Notes under the pieces: model-generated
Databases searched by the model: none
What the model was told of the DNA's origin: nothing
What the model saw: only the letters and a program-made list of their open reading frames with translations
Assembly: GCF_022133705.1 (NCBI RefSeq)
Contig: NZ_JAKNHJ010000006.1
Location: 62,001-126,000 of the forward strand
DNA length: 64,000 nt
Direction: 5' to 3'
From: Varibaculum cambriense
GTDB taxonomy: Bacteria > Actinomycetota > Actinomycetes > Actinomycetales > Actinomycetaceae
Program-made: the position numbers and the translations under genes
Shown: piece after piece, positions 1-9,422 of the stretch
Numbering within the stretch: position 1 is the stretch's first letter
Layout of the letters: every line of letters starts with the position of its first letter

Positions 1-620
1 TTTTCTCCCGCAACATTACCGCGCTGCGCGAAAATGGCTGGCTATCGGCGGTAATTACCGCTGGTCAAGCCTTCGGGGGTGACTTGGAAGCGATCAATAC
101 TTTTTCGGCGCTGCTGGCAGCCCGGCAGGTGTTAGCCGCCGATATCGCGATTGTGGGACAAGGCCCAGGCAATGCGGGTAGCGGCACCCCCTACGGTTAC
201 TCCGGTTTTGATCTTTCCTCGTTCCTAACCCAGGCGGCTGCAGGAGGCGGGAAAGCAATTTGTGCCCTGCGGATGTCAGCAGCTGACCCTCGGCCGCGCC
301 ACCGGGGAATCTCCCATCATAGTTTGCGAATTCTCTCTGATTTTACGCCTGTTCCCCTGACCGTAGCGCTGCCGGAATTTACCGACGAGGGCGAAGGGCA
401 AAAACCTCTCCTAAACAGTGAGTTCACTAAATTGGTAGACTCCCAACTGGCACAGATTAGTTCCCGGCACCGGGTGCAAAAATGTGCAACTACCGGACTC
501 TACCAGGCCTTAAGCGACTGCCCGGTGAAGCTGTCAACCATGCGACGGGGACTGGAGGAAGATGCTGCTCCCTTCCTGGCAGCTGCGGTAGCCGGACGCC
601 TCGCCGCGCAGGTTGCCTAG
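1..620 (+). CDS. DUF3866 family protein, 5'-truncated by window edge
   Basis: The reading frame is open from position 3 to the TAG at 618-620, so the N-terminus lies outside the window; an ATG-like start at 84 would be internal. About 205 residues are visible. Blocks near the visible start (ITAGQAFGGDLEAINTFSAL, then DIAIVGQGPGNAGSGTPYGY) and RPRHRGISHHS match what I recall of the actinobacterial DUF3866 family. The function of that family is unknown to me, and the glycine-rich segments hint at a nucleotide or phosphate site only by inference. It is convergent with hisG. The family call rests on remembered motifs. Confidence 0.8.
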   Translation, partial: FSRNITALRENGWLSAVITAGQAFGGDLEAINTFSALLAARQVLAADIAIVGQGPGNAGSGTPYGYSGFDLSSFLTQAAAGGGKAICALRMSAADPRPRHRGISHHSLRILSDFTPVPLTVALPEFTDEGEGQKPLLNSEFTKLVDSQLAQISSRHRVQKCATTGLYQALSDCPVKLSTMRRGLEEDAAPFLAAAVAGRLAAQVA

Positions 621-636
621 CCTAAAGCTTCCGGCG

Positions 637-653
637 AAATCCTTCGGGATTTT
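637..653 (+). terminator. Short hairpin between convergent DUF3866 and hisG
   Basis: AAATCC and GGATTT form a 6-bp stem closed by a TTCG tetraloop 16 bases after the DUF3866 stop, followed by TTTAC. It is short and has a poor U-tract, so termination is only plausible. Confidence 0.35.
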
Positions 654-711
654 ACCTCCGAGGCGACAAAGTACCAGTTAGGGTGCCGGCCTGCGCCTGG
701 CGCAGCTCCAG

Positions 712-1557
712 CTAGATCCGAGCCGATAGCAGCTGAGTAACCAGAATTCCTTCCGCCCCTAGGGCGTGGAGTTGATCAACCACCGCGTGAACTTCGGAGC
801 GTTTGCACATCGCCCTAACCGCTAGCCAGTGGCTATCTTGGAGGGAAGATATGGTGGGGGACGAAATTCCCGGAGTGTAATTGACTGCTTTAGCTAGCAG
901 ATCTCGGTGAACGTTGTAGTCCACCAACACATAGTTACGCGCATTGAGCACGCCCTGGAGGCGCTGCTGAAGAACTTGCAGACCCGCACTGCCGGCTGCC
1001 TGCGGATTAGCGATAAGCACAGCCTCTGATTGCATCAAAGGTGCGCCAAATACTTCCAACCCGGCTGCCCGCAAAGTGTTGCCCGTTTCCACTACATCAG
1101 CGATTGCATCTGCCACCCCGAGGCGAACCGAGGACTCGACGGCCCCATCTAGGTGTACGGTATCCGCTTTGACCTGCTGCGAAGCCAGAAAGTCTTGCAC
1201 AATCCGGTCAAAGGAAGTGGCAATACGTTTACCCCTTAGATCCTGAACCGAACTCATGGTACCTTGAGGCGCCGCAAAGCGGAAAGTAGAGGAGCCAAAT
1301 CCCAGTGCTAATACTTCTTCGGCATTGACTCCCGAATCCGCTAGTAGATCGCGTCCGGTAATCCCGGCTTGGATAAAACCGGCACCTACGTATTGGGCAA
1401 TATCGCGCGGACGGAGAAAAAATACTTCCACCTGGTTGGTTTGATCGGTGATATGTAGCTCTCGACCCCGGCGCCGGGTGCGATATCCAGCTTCTGAAAG
1501 AATCCTGATGGCTGGCTCTGACAGGCCACCTTTATTGGGAACAGCTATTCTTAACAT
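712..1557 (-). CDS. hisG: ATP phosphoribosyltransferase (HisG, long form)
   Basis: It catalyses the first step of histidine synthesis, joining ATP and PRPP to give phosphoribosyl-ATP. At 281 residues it is the long form: an N-terminal bilobal catalytic region plus a C-terminal ACT-like regulatory domain, ending in GAEGILVTQLLSARI as usual for actinobacterial HisG. The PRPP-binding signature DVVETGNTL is at residues 154-162. It starts with ATG at 1557, 8 bp after the hisE stop, in the run rpe-hisE-hisG. Histidine feedback through the C-terminal domain is known for long-form HisG; no leader-type control is visible here. Confidence 0.96.
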   Translation of the reverse strand: MLRIAVPNKGGLSEPAIRILSEAGYRTRRRGRELHITDQTNQVEVFFLRPRDIAQYVGAGFIQAGITGRDLLADSGVNAEEVLALGFGSSTFRFAAPQGTMSSVQDLRGKRIATSFDRIVQDFLASQQVKADTVHLDGAVESSVRLGVADAIADVVETGNTLRAAGLEVFGAPLMQSEAVLIANPQAAGSAGLQVLQQRLQGVLNARNYVLVDYNVHRDLLAKAVNYTPGISSPTISSLQDSHWLAVRAMCKRSEVHAVVDQLHALGAEGILVTQLLSARI

Positions 1558-1565
1558 TTGTATCC

Positions 1566-1829
1566 TTAGAGTTTTCGGTAGACGTCTTCGAGGCTAACCC
1601 CTTTAGCGATCATCATCACTTGAGCGTGATAAAGCAGCTGGGAGACCTCTAAACAAAAATCATCGTGACTTTCGTATTCGGCAGCCATCCAGGTTTCGGC
1701 TGCCTCTTCTACGATTTTCTTCCCGATAGCGTGCACCCCGGCATCTAGCTCTTTTACGGTGCCCGACCCTTCCGGACGTTCGCTGGCTTTCGCCTGCAAC
1801 TCTGTAAATAACTCTTCAAAACTCTTCAT
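1566..1829 (-). CDS. hisE: Phosphoribosyl-ATP pyrophosphatase (HisE)
   Basis: It hydrolyses phosphoribosyl-ATP to phosphoribosyl-AMP, the second histidine step. I place the start at the ATG at 1829, giving 87 residues beginning [12 protein letters not shown]. The frame is open further upstream to an ATG at 1901, but the extra 24 residues are unlike the family and would make the protein too long. The helical MazG-like core with [19 protein letters not shown] carries the acidic metal ligands. No strong Shine-Dalgarno precedes 1829, so coupling or leaderless initiation is possible. It is followed by hisG with an 8-bp gap. Confidence 0.93.
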   Translation of the reverse strand: MKSFEELFTELQAKASERPEGSGTVKELDAGVHAIGKKIVEEAAETWMAAEYESHDDFCLEVSQLLYHAQVMMIAKGVSLEDVYRKL

Positions 1830-1972
1830 AGCTTTAAGGTTAGTGGGTTTTGAAAAATCTTGCCTTCCGGCTCCAGTTGGCAGGAATCCAGTTAGCTCCA
1901 ACCTGCCCCTGGGGCGCGCGAATAAGCTTTTCGAGGACGCCGCTGCTTCCTCGCCGAAAACCTCGCTAAATA

Positions 1973-2632
1973 CTAGCAGTGGGACTGGGCGATGCGCCGC
2001 AGTTCCTCTACCTCCGCGTAGGCATCCTCAGCTTTATAAACCGCTGAACCCGCGACGAATACATCCGCTCCGGCCTCGGCAGCTACACTAATAGTTTCAC
2101 GGGTAATTCCCCCATCCACCTGCACCGATACTTGCAGGTTAGCAGCAGAAATAGCTTCGCGGGTACGGCGAACTTTCGCCATCATCGACTCTAGGAATGA
2201 CTGACCCCCAAAACCAGGCTCCACCGTCATTACCAGCAACATATCGATTTCCGGGAGGATATCGATATAGGGAGTGATATCGGTGGCTGGACGCAGCGCC
2301 ATTCCCACTTTTGCCCCTTGCCGGTGAATCTCTCGCGCCAGACGAATCGGCGCTGCCGCTGCCTCGGCATGGAAGGTTACCGAGGCACATCCGGCCTCCG
2401 CATAGGTAGGTGCCCACCGGTCGGCGTCCTCGATCATTAAATGGGCGTCTACTGGCAAAATATTTTGGCGGATTACTGCTTCCACCACCGGCAGCCCCCA
2501 GGAAAGATTGGGCACAAAATGATTATCCATCACGTCCACATGCGCGTAATCTGCGTTCTTTATTTTTTTGATTTCAGCAGCCAAGTTAGCAATATCGCAG
2601 TTAAGGATAGAAGGAGAAATAGTTACGCCCAT
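1973..2632 (-). CDS. rpe: Ribulose-phosphate 3-epimerase
   Basis: It interconverts ribulose 5-phosphate and xylulose 5-phosphate in the pentose phosphate pathway. The TIM-barrel protein of 219 residues has the expected metal ligands: H31 and D33 in HVDVMD, H64 in DAHLMIED and D173 in VDGGI. The phosphate loop VEPGFGGQ is at 137-144. The start at ATG 2632 is supported by an AAAGGA Shine-Dalgarno about 9 bases upstream. It leads the run into hisE and hisG; the pentose pathway supplies ribose 5-phosphate for PRPP, the HisG substrate, so the pairing makes metabolic sense. Confidence 0.96.
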   Translation of the reverse strand: MGVTISPSILNCDIANLAAEIKKIKNADYAHVDVMDNHFVPNLSWGLPVVEAVIRQNILPVDAHLMIEDADRWAPTYAEAGCASVTFHAEAAAAPIRLAREIHRQGAKVGMALRPATDITPYIDILPEIDMLLVMTVEPGFGGQSFLESMMAKVRRTREAISAANLQVSVQVDGGITRETISVAAEAGADVFVAGSAVYKAEDAYAEVEELRRIAQSHC

Positions 2633-2646
2633 GATTAGTTTCCTTT

Positions 2647-4161
2647 CTAGTTTTTGCTGATTACTGCTGCAAACATAGCGTCACTGGCATGAATATGTGG
2701 CCACAATTGTAAGTATTTATCGGCGCAGCCCAAGCCCTGGGGCCAGGCATCGGCATCGATAAGTTGATCCCATACGGGGGTGAGTTCCTGTAGTTGCCCG
2801 TCCCCGCGGGCTTTTAATACCCGCTCTACCAGGAAAGTAGTCTCTGCCGGGTGCGGTGAACAAGTAGCGTAAATAACTAAGCCTCCCGGGCGGCAAACAT
2901 CTAAAGCCCGATTTAACAGACGCTCCTGTAGATCAGTGATATCCGGAATGGTTTCATTACGGGCACGGTAACGGGACTCGGGGTGACGGCGCAATGCCCC
3001 CAATCCGGTACACGGAGCATCTACCAGTACCCGGTCATATCCGCCCTCACGGAGCGGAAACTGGGTGCCGTCTTTTTGCGTCACCTGCACATTGTCAAGA
3101 GCCTGCACCGAATCTTCCACCAATTTGGCGCGGTGAGGACTAATCTCATTAGCAACAAGTTGGGCGCCGCGTTGCCTGCCTAACGCCGCCATTAAAGCTG
3201 CTTTCCCGCCGGGACCGGCACATAAGTCTAGCCAGTTCTGGTCGCTGCCTTCCAAAGGATAGGTAGCTGCGATTCCGGCTACCAGTTGTGATCCTTGATC
3301 TTCCACCCCTGCGCGAGCCTGCCGAACCTCTTCTAGGCTTGCGGGGTCGCCTCCAGACACAATCAAACCCCAAGGACTCAGCGTCGAATAGGCAACATCT
3401 TGCTCCATATCTTCTACCGCATCGGCAAGTTCTTCTCGATCAACCAAGCCAGGTCGCGCCACCAGGTTGATATAGGGGGCGCGATTATTTTCTGCCAGTA
3501 ATGCCGTCAGGGAATCATCGTCACTGGGAATCTGGGCACCCAGTTTTGCGTGTTCACTTAAAGCCGCGCGATAGGCGGCAATAATCCAAGCGGGATGGGA
3601 ATACTCAATTGCCAGGCGGCGGGAGGCACTAAGGGCGTCCAGCCGGGATTCTAGTTCCCCACTGTCAGCCAGGCGCACCGCTTGACGTAAAACCCCGTTG
3701 ACCAGTCCGGCGGCTCCCTCATTGGCTTCCTGTTTTGTCAGATTCACCGATTCGCTGACCGCGGCGTGGGTGGGCACTCGCATATTTAACAGTTGATGCA
3801 AGCCCATGCGCAATATAATCAGCACTTCTTTTTCCAAGGCAGCTACTGGGCGGGTCGAGCACTCATCGATTATCCAATCGTAAAAGCCTTGGCTTCTGAG
3901 CGTCCCGTAGGTGAGCTCGGTAGCGAAACCAGCGTCGCGCCCGGCAATATGGGCGCGAGTAAGGCGCGGCGGCAGCAATAGGTTCGCATAGGCATCTTTG
4001 GTCTCTACTGCCAGCAGTACCTGGAAAACCAGGGTACGTACCCGATCGGTTTGGGGACGCCATTCCTCCGGTTCGAAGCGGTTTCCTCCCCGCTTTTTTC
4101 GCTGGTTACCCCGGGGAGACTTACGGGGAGAATATTCTTTCGAGGGACGATCTGGTCGCAC
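2647..4161 (-). CDS. rsmB: 16S rRNA (cytosine-967-C5)-methyltransferase RsmB
   Basis: It methylates C967 of 16S rRNA using S-adenosylmethionine. The 504-residue protein has a basic N-terminal extension (residues 1-40), a NusB-like RNA-binding domain (about 40-170) and a Rossmann methyltransferase domain. Motif [10 protein letters not shown] is at 312-320, the DAPC motif at 381-384 and the catalytic cysteine of TCSP at 434. The start is GTG at 4161, sharing one base with the fmt stop (TAGTG), so translation is probably coupled to fmt. The basic extension is longer than in many homologues. Confidence 0.94.
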   Translation of the reverse strand: MRPDRPSKEYSPRKSPRGNQRKKRGGNRFEPEEWRPQTDRVRTLVFQVLLAVETKDAYANLLLPPRLTRAHIAGRDAGFATELTYGTLRSQGFYDWIIDECSTRPVAALEKEVLIILRMGLHQLLNMRVPTHAAVSESVNLTKQEANEGAAGLVNGVLRQAVRLADSGELESRLDALSASRRLAIEYSHPAWIIAAYRAALSEHAKLGAQIPSDDDSLTALLAENNRAPYINLVARPGLVDREELADAVEDMEQDVAYSTLSPWGLIVSGGDPASLEEVRQARAGVEDQGSQLVAGIAATYPLEGSDQNWLDLCAGPGGKAALMAALGRQRGAQLVANEISPHRAKLVEDSVQALDNVQVTQKDGTQFPLREGGYDRVLVDAPCTGLGALRRHPESRYRARNETIPDITDLQERLLNRALDVCRPGGLVIYATCSPHPAETTFLVERVLKARGDGQLQELTPVWDQLIDADAWPQGLGCADKYLQLWPHIHASDAMFAAVISKN

Positions 4162-5114
4162 TAGTTTTGCTCACTTTCACCCGGGAGACTAAAGAAAAAT
4201 TCTTGCCCATATCGTTGTCCCCGTCCCCAGGCATCGGCAGCCATCTCCCTTTTCCCAGCCGGGGTGACAAAGGTGAGTTTCACATCGTTACTGCCGGTGC
4301 CGACGGTGACTTCATGTTTAGTAACCCGCACCTGACCGGGCTGCAGCGTATCATGTTCTTTCATCTCGATTACGGGATAGATACTGATCCGTTTACCATC
4401 AGGCAGTTCGGTCCAAGCTCCCGGTTCAGAGGTAAAGCCACAAATCATGTCGGCTACCTGGTGGGCATCTTTTTCCCAAGGTATTTGGGCATCTGCCTTG
4501 GTGAGCAGAGGCGCGTAGCTGGCGCCTTCGCTAGTTTGCGAATGGGCTTTAGCATTTCCAGTTTCCAGCGCCGCGAGGACGTGGGGCAACAACCCGATTC
4601 CCGTGTCGGTTAAGCGCTGCAGCAACAAATCTGCGGTGGTTTGGGGAGCTACGCGGATGGGATCAACCGCATAGATAGGGCCGGTATCCATTCCCTCGTC
4701 AATGCGGAAAATACTAACCCCGGTTATTTCTTCCCCAGCGATACGCGAATGCTGCACCGGAGAGGCCCCCCGCCATTTAGGCAGCAGCGAATAGTGTAGG
4801 TTAATCCAGCCGTGGGGGAAAACCTCTAATAGATCTTTCGGAATCAGCAACCCGTAGGCGACTACCACCGCCACGTCGGCGCCTAATGCTTTAAAGTCAG
4901 GGCGCTCACTGGTGTCTTTCAACGAAGTAGGGGTAAAAATCGGCAAGCCAGCCTTTTCCGCCACCTGTGCCACCGGCGAAGGCGTAAGCTTGCGACCTCT
5001 ACCAGAGCGAGCAGGACGGCGAGTTAACACCCCGACTACTTCATGCTCCGAGTCGAGCAGATACTTCAGGACAGGTACCGCCGAGTCGGGAGTACCGGCA
5101 AATAAGACACGCAT
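4161..5114 (-). CDS. fmt: Methionyl-tRNA formyltransferase
   Basis: It formylates the initiator Met-tRNA with 10-formyl-tetrahydrofolate. The 317-residue protein starts MRVLFAGTPD and has the formyltransferase catalytic residues N105 and H107 (INLHYSLLPKWRGASP) and D143 (GMDTGPI). A C-terminal tRNA-binding OB-like domain follows. It starts with ATG at 5114 without a recognisable Shine-Dalgarno, 42 bases after the priA stop. Its stop overlaps the rsmB start by one base. The order coaBC-priA-fmt-rsmB is common in actinobacteria. Confidence 0.96.
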   Translation of the reverse strand: MRVLFAGTPDSAVPVLKYLLDSEHEVVGVLTRRPARSGRGRKLTPSPVAQVAEKAGLPIFTPTSLKDTSERPDFKALGADVAVVVAYGLLIPKDLLEVFPHGWINLHYSLLPKWRGASPVQHSRIAGEEITGVSIFRIDEGMDTGPIYAVDPIRVAPQTTADLLLQRLTDTGIGLLPHVLAALETGNAKAHSQTSEGASYAPLLTKADAQIPWEKDAHQVADMICGFTSEPGAWTELPDGKRISIYPVIEMKEHDTLQPGQVRVTKHEVTVGTGSNDVKLTFVTPAGKREMAADAWGRGQRYGQEFFFSLPGESEQN

Positions 5115-5156
5115 AGAGGAAATGTTATCAGTTAAGTACCGCTATCTCAGGAAACA

Positions 5157-7235
5157 TTAAAGATCTTGGGGATCTACCTGTACCCGGATCTGACCCCACT
5201 TTTTACGAGAAGCCACCGCTTGCAGGCGGCGCAGCTCTTCGCGCAACAGCTCACCTTGATCCAAACGGGAACGTACCAACACCTGGAAGTGATCGTCCTG
5301 CCTAACCGGACCGATAACTTGGGCACCGGGGAAGCTGGACTCAGCAAGGAAACGGTGCAAGGTGTCCTCTGAGCCGCGAATAACCGCTAAGGCGGCAGTG
5401 GGGGGAATCCCAACTTCCGCTCGCTCGGCTAGCTCCTGGCTTGCCCAGCTACTAAAAGTTCGGTGTTTAAAAGTTTCGGCGAGTCGCTGCCCCGGATCAC
5501 CGGTGAGCATCACCTGCCCGCCCGGGGCAACTTTAGCAGCGGTATTTGCCCAACGCCGCAAAGCTTCTTCCGCTGCCCAAATCCGATCTAGGCTCAGGAG
5601 CAGGCCAGCATCTAACAGTAGTGCCGCAAGGTAGCCACCCTTAGCTACCGGTTCTTGTTCCGCAGTTGCCACGATTAAGGCTGGCTCAGCATTGATAAGG
5701 TTCAAAGAAGTATCGGCGTCACAGTTATAAACGGGGACACGCGGAAACGCGGCCGCCAGTTCGGTTCCGATTTGTTGATGTCCGCGCACCCTAGCGCGGG
5801 TCTCTTTAGCCCCACAACGCGGGCACGAAAACCGAAATTGATGAGCGCAACTATGGCAGATAAACTTTGTGCGCAGCTGCTCTACGTGCCCTAGACACTG
5901 CGGACAACGCACCGGCGCTAGGCAATTAGCACAGCTCAGGCCGCCGCGTCCTCCTTTGCGAGGAGCCTGGATCAATACCGGACCGTATTTTAATCCGCGC
6001 CGCAGGAATTGCAGGGCGGTAGAAGATAGCCCGCTTTGCCCGAGGGAAGGGTCGTCTCGATTTTCATATTCGGGGGTAAAAATTTTAGGCAGCGGCATTT
6101 GGTGAGTTTTGGGAACCAACTCGCGAGCCCAGGTAGACATAACTAAAGCCTGCGCCTGGGGTGAACGCGAGAAACTTCCTAACACTAAAGAAGCTTTTTC
6201 ACGCTGGGATCGTAGCATTGCAACTTGCCGGGTGTGCCAATAAGGTGCGGATTTTTCCTGATAGGTGTCGGCTGTCTCGTCCCAAATCAACAGCAGAGAC
6301 AGCTTTTTCAAAGGAGCAAAGATGGCGGAACGAGTTCCTATCACCAGAGAAGGATGGTTAAACCGACACTCTAAGAAGGCGCGGTAACGGGCATTCGCCC
6401 CCAGATCAGAGTGATACTCCAAGGCTGAGGGGGCTCCGATGGGAGCATATTCATCCCAGTAGGCAGCAAAATTCTGCGCTAGCTTACTAGTGGGGAAAAG
6501 ACAGAGCGTTGAGCCACTATCCCTTAGCGAATGGGAGATGAGCTGGGAGATTTGAGAGAAGGGAGCGGGCAGTTCGGGTTCGGGAAGTGCTTGCCACACT
6601 ACGCGGCTCGTTTTCCCCCGCGCTAAAGACTCTAAAAGGGCTGTCCCAGTAGGATAGGAAGCAACGAGGGGCTCCCTAGCTGCTTTGTCCTCGGCGAGCC
6701 CGCCTAGCTTTGCCACTTTGGTTGCCACAGATTCGCGGTTATCAGAATCAAAGAACTCTTTCTCAATATTCGCGCGGCGTGCAGGGATCGCCTGGCGTAA
6801 AATCGCGGATAAATTTCCGGCATAACGCCGAGCTACCTTTTCTGACAATGCAAAGCTGTCTTCGGACACCAAAGGATGGGGGCTGAGGATCCGGCTGATT
6901 GGTCGTAAACGCTGTCGGGTGGGTTCTGCTTTGCGAATATCCCTTACCCATCCGTGTACCAGCTGGCCGGCAATTTTTACGCTCACGAGGCATCCGGGCT
7001 GTACTTTTGCCTGCAGCCGGGCAGGAATCGTGTAATCGAGGCCGCTGGCCAGATGAAAAACCGAAACCTCGGGAATAACTCGGGCAATCGGGTCACTATT
7101 TTCCCATTTGCCACGGGGTTGACTCGGAGTGGCCAGTAGCTCTTGTTGGGTTCCTGCCAGGGAATTAGTCTGCTTCCGGGATCTAAGGCTAGCTAGGGGG
7201 TCAGTGCCGCTCCACCGCGGCATCGTGTCAGTCAC
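5157..7235 (-). CDS. priA: Primosomal protein N' (PriA-like), helicase motifs degenerate
   Basis: This is the replication-restart protein PriA by architecture: an N-terminal DNA-binding region (about 50-120) and the PriA-specific cysteine-rich insertion with C435, C438, C444, C447, C460, C463, C471 and C474, which should bind two zinc ions. No Walker A motif is visible around residues 195-245, and the DEXH box is replaced by WDET at 318-321. Actinobacterial PriA proteins are known to lack detectable helicase motifs, so a structural loading role without helicase activity is the inference. The GTG start at 7235 overlaps the coaBC stop in GTGA; an in-frame ATG lies at 7223. Confidence 0.9.
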   Translation of the reverse strand: MTDTMPRWSGTDPLASLRSRKQTNSLAGTQQELLATPSQPRGKWENSDPIARVIPEVSVFHLASGLDYTIPARLQAKVQPGCLVSVKIAGQLVHGWVRDIRKAEPTRQRLRPISRILSPHPLVSEDSFALSEKVARRYAGNLSAILRQAIPARRANIEKEFFDSDNRESVATKVAKLGGLAEDKAAREPLVASYPTGTALLESLARGKTSRVVWQALPEPELPAPFSQISQLISHSLRDSGSTLCLFPTSKLAQNFAAYWDEYAPIGAPSALEYHSDLGANARYRAFLECRFNHPSLVIGTRSAIFAPLKKLSLLLIWDETADTYQEKSAPYWHTRQVAMLRSQREKASLVLGSFSRSPQAQALVMSTWARELVPKTHQMPLPKIFTPEYENRDDPSLGQSGLSSTALQFLRRGLKYGPVLIQAPRKGGRGGLSCANCLAPVRCPQCLGHVEQLRTKFICHSCAHQFRFSCPRCGAKETRARVRGHQQIGTELAAAFPRVPVYNCDADTSLNLINAEPALIVATAEQEPVAKGGYLAALLLDAGLLLSLDRIWAAEEALRRWANTAAKVAPGGQVMLTGDPGQRLAETFKHRTFSSWASQELAERAEVGIPPTAALAVIRGSEDTLHRFLAESSFPGAQVIGPVRQDDHFQVLVRSRLDQGELLREELRRLQAVASRKKWGQIRVQVDPQDL

Positions 7236-8443
7236 TGCAGCTGCTGGCGTACCAGCGTAACTATCTGGGTAGCCACCTGGGTTTTATTGCCCGAAAACTG
7301 CCCAATTTCACTGCCTTCGCCGTCAACTGCGCAAACTCTGGTAGCGATATCTCCGAATCCAGTTTCGGTGCCCACTTGGTTAATAAAAATAATGTCGGCT
7401 CCTTTGCGGCGAGCCTTTTCTTTACCCAGTTGCAGCACCTGTTCCCAGCTGCCGGTTTCTGCCGCGAATCCGGCTACTAACTGATCGGAGTGTTTCTTTC
7501 TGGCTAAATCTGCCAAAATATCGGCAGTGGGGCGCAGCCTTAAAGAGAACTCCTGTTGATTAGGAACTTTCTTGATCTTTTCGCTTTGAAAATCTACTGG
7601 CTGATAGTCCGCTACTGCTGCCGCCATTACCGCCACTTGCATGTGGGGGAAATAGTCTAGTGCTGCCTGGCGCATTTTGCCTGCACTAGGAGTAGCCACC
7701 ACTTCTACCCCACCGGGCAAAGATTCCAGGAGCGTTGGTTCAATATTGGCAGCCAATAAGGTTACTTGGGCTCCCTGCCAAGCAAACTGCCGGGCAATCT
7801 CAACTCCAAAGCGCCCAGAGGAACGATTCCCGAGAAAACGTACGGGATCTAAAGGCTCACGGGTGCCTCCCGCGCTTACCATTACCTTCTTGCCTTGCCA
7901 TTTCCCGGTAGAAAGAACCGATAGCACCTCGGCGTAGATATCTTCTTCCGGTGCTAGCCGGCCTAGCCCTCGATCCCCACTGGATAGCTCACCTGCTACC
8001 GGGCCGATGAAACGCGCTCCCCTAGCTTGCAAGGTTTGCACATTTTTCCTGGTAGCCGGGTTTTCCCACATATTGGTGTGCATCGCCGGGGCTAACAATA
8101 GCGGGCAGTCAGCCGCCAAAATCACGTTGGTGAGCATATCGTTAGCAATGCCGTGGGTTATCCGTGCCAATAGATCAGCAGTTGCGGGAACCACCACGAT
8201 AGCGCTGGCCTCGCGGGCGAGTTCAATATGCCCAACTCCGCTTACGGGGGAATCTACCTGCGTGTAGACCGGATTACCGGATATTGCTTGCCAGGTAACT
8301 TCCCCGATCATTTTTAGAGATGCTGGGGTAGGAACTACCCAGACATCGAAGTTGGCTTTAACTAATGCCCGCACCACATGGGTGGCTTTATAGGCGGCGA
8401 TACCCGCCCCCACCCCGACAACAATTTGGCGGCGCTGCGACAT
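7232..8443 (-). CDS. coaBC: Bifunctional CoaBC (phosphopantothenoylcysteine decarboxylase/synthetase)
   Basis: It makes 4'-phosphopantetheine from phosphopantothenate and cysteine in coenzyme A synthesis. The N-terminal CoaC flavoprotein domain (about 1-180) has GVGAGIAAYKA at 10-20, H72 in GHIELA, PATADLLARI at 86-95 and the AMHTNMW substrate motif at 120-126. The C-terminal CoaB domain begins near 185 with VSAGGTREPLDPVRFLGN. Length 403 is normal. It starts with ATG at 8443, 7 bp downstream of the rpoZ stop, and overlaps priA by four bases. Confidence 0.95.
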   Translation of the reverse strand: MSQRRQIVVGVGAGIAAYKATHVVRALVKANFDVWVVPTPASLKMIGEVTWQAISGNPVYTQVDSPVSGVGHIELAREASAIVVVPATADLLARITHGIANDMLTNVILAADCPLLLAPAMHTNMWENPATRKNVQTLQARGARFIGPVAGELSSGDRGLGRLAPEEDIYAEVLSVLSTGKWQGKKVMVSAGGTREPLDPVRFLGNRSSGRFGVEIARQFAWQGAQVTLLAANIEPTLLESLPGGVEVVATPSAGKMRQAALDYFPHMQVAVMAAAVADYQPVDFQSEKIKKVPNQQEFSLRLRPTADILADLARKKHSDQLVAGFAAETGSWEQVLQLGKEKARRKGADIIFINQVGTETGFGDIATRVCAVDGEGSEIGQFSGNKTQVATQIVTLVRQQLQ

Positions 8444-8450
8444 AGATCAG

Positions 8451-8726
8451 TTAATCCTGGGAAGAATCGTCATGCTCTTTCAGATTTAATACTCCCTGAT
8501 CAATTTCGCGCAAAGCAATACCTAGAGCTTTGTCTTCAGGGGTGGAATCAATCAGCGGCCCGGGAGTGGAAAACATTCCTTCCGCGATCTCCAGATTGTA
8601 AGTGTTAATCTGCCGTGCCCGTTTAGCCGCATATACTACTAGGGCATATTTGGACTCTACCTTTTCCAGTAGATCATCTATTGGAGGGTTGGTGATCCCC
8701 TCTGGGCTAGCAACAGTACCCGACAT
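8451..8726 (-). CDS. rpoZ: DNA-directed RNA polymerase omega subunit
   Basis: The small omega subunit assists RNA polymerase assembly. The 91-residue protein carries the family signature PPIDDLLEKVESKYALVVYA followed by AKRARQIN. It starts with ATG at 8726, preceded by GAGAGGA. The order gmk-rpoZ-coaBC is conserved widely across bacteria and supports the call. Confidence 0.96.
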   Translation of the reverse strand: MSGTVASPEGITNPPIDDLLEKVESKYALVVYAAKRARQINTYNLEIAEGMFSTPGPLIDSTPEDKALGIALREIDQGVLNLKEHDDSSQD

Positions 8727-8750
8727 ATTGTCCTCTCATTTCTATTTTCA

Positions 8751-8765
8751 GTGGCGAAGCGCCAC
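8751..8765 (-). terminator. Hairpin between gmk and rpoZ
   Basis: GTGGCG and CGCCAC form a perfect 6-bp stem with a 3-base loop in the 55-base gap between gmk and rpoZ. On the minus strand it is followed by TGAAAATAG rather than a U-tract, so partial termination or transcript processing is all that can be suggested. Confidence 0.3.
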
Positions 8766-8781
8766 CTCTTCACGAAGAATC

Positions 8782-9333
8782 TTACGCTATTCCCATTAGA
8801 GCTGCTAGTTCGCTAGCCGCCTGATCAGGGTGATTATTTACCACGATATGCTCAAATTCTCCGGCAGCTGCCATCTCAATTTCGGCGGTTTTTAAACGCC
8901 GAGTTACCTCGGCTTCTCCCTCGGTGCCTCTTCCCCGCAAGCGTTCTTGCAAGATCTCTTCACTGGGAGCTTGTAGGAATATAAAACAAGCATCGGGGTT
9001 AGTGCGCCGCACCTGCCGCGCGCCAGCTAGATCGATTTCTAAAATCACGTCCTCGCCGCGGGCGATATACTTTGCGATTTCAGAGCGTAAAGTACCGTAG
9101 CGCTTTTGACCGTGAACTATCGCCCACTCTACAAATCCATCGCTGTCCACCAGTTCATCGAACTGGGGTTCACTTAGGAAATGATAGTCAATCCCGTCGC
9201 GTTCACCCGGACGGGGCGAACGAGTAGTAGCAGAAACCGCTACATTTACCTGGGGATGGGCTTTTCGTAAAGCCTTAACCACAGTTCCTTTGCCTACCCC
9301 GGAAGGGCCAACCAATACATAAAGACGAGACAT
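8782..9333 (-). CDS. gmk: Guanylate kinase
   Basis: It phosphorylates GMP to GDP. I choose the ATG at 9333, giving 183 residues beginning MSRLYVLVGPSGVGKGT with the P-loop at 9-17, followed by the GMP-binding segment TRSPRPGERDGIDYHFLS. The frame is open to 9399, but that start would lie inside a 15-bp terminator hairpin (9371-9403) and would add residues foreign to the family. A weak GGAG lies about 14 bases upstream of the chosen start. Next downstream is rpoZ. Confidence 0.95.
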   Translation of the reverse strand: MSRLYVLVGPSGVGKGTVVKALRKAHPQVNVAVSATTRSPRPGERDGIDYHFLSEPQFDELVDSDGFVEWAIVHGQKRYGTLRSEIAKYIARGEDVILEIDLAGARQVRRTNPDACFIFLQAPSEEILQERLRGRGTEGEAEVTRRLKTAEIEMAAAGEFEHIVVNNHPDQAASELAALMGIA

Positions 9334-9360
9334 GGGTAAACTTTTCGCTCCGAGCTTGTC

Positions 9361-9403
9361 CGGTAAATAACAGTATGGGACCCAAATCTTGGGTCCCATA
9401 CTG
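9361..9403 (-). terminator. Strong hairpin terminator after mihF
   Basis: A perfect 15-bp stem (9371-9385 with 9389-9403, arm CAGTATGGGACCCAA) encloses a 3-base loop. On the minus strand it is followed by TTATTTACC. It lies 20 bases beyond the mihF stop and about 37 bases before the gmk start, so it should separate mihF from gmk or act as an attenuator between them. Confidence 0.8.
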
Positions 9404-9422
9404 CAATAAGTTGGTTAGATTA

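Noticed and set aside
1759-2091. Plus-strand frame of 110 codons over hisE and rpe
   Set aside because: It is antisense to well-supported genes and has no ribosome site or recognisable protein features. The same holds for the many other long antisense frames in this window.
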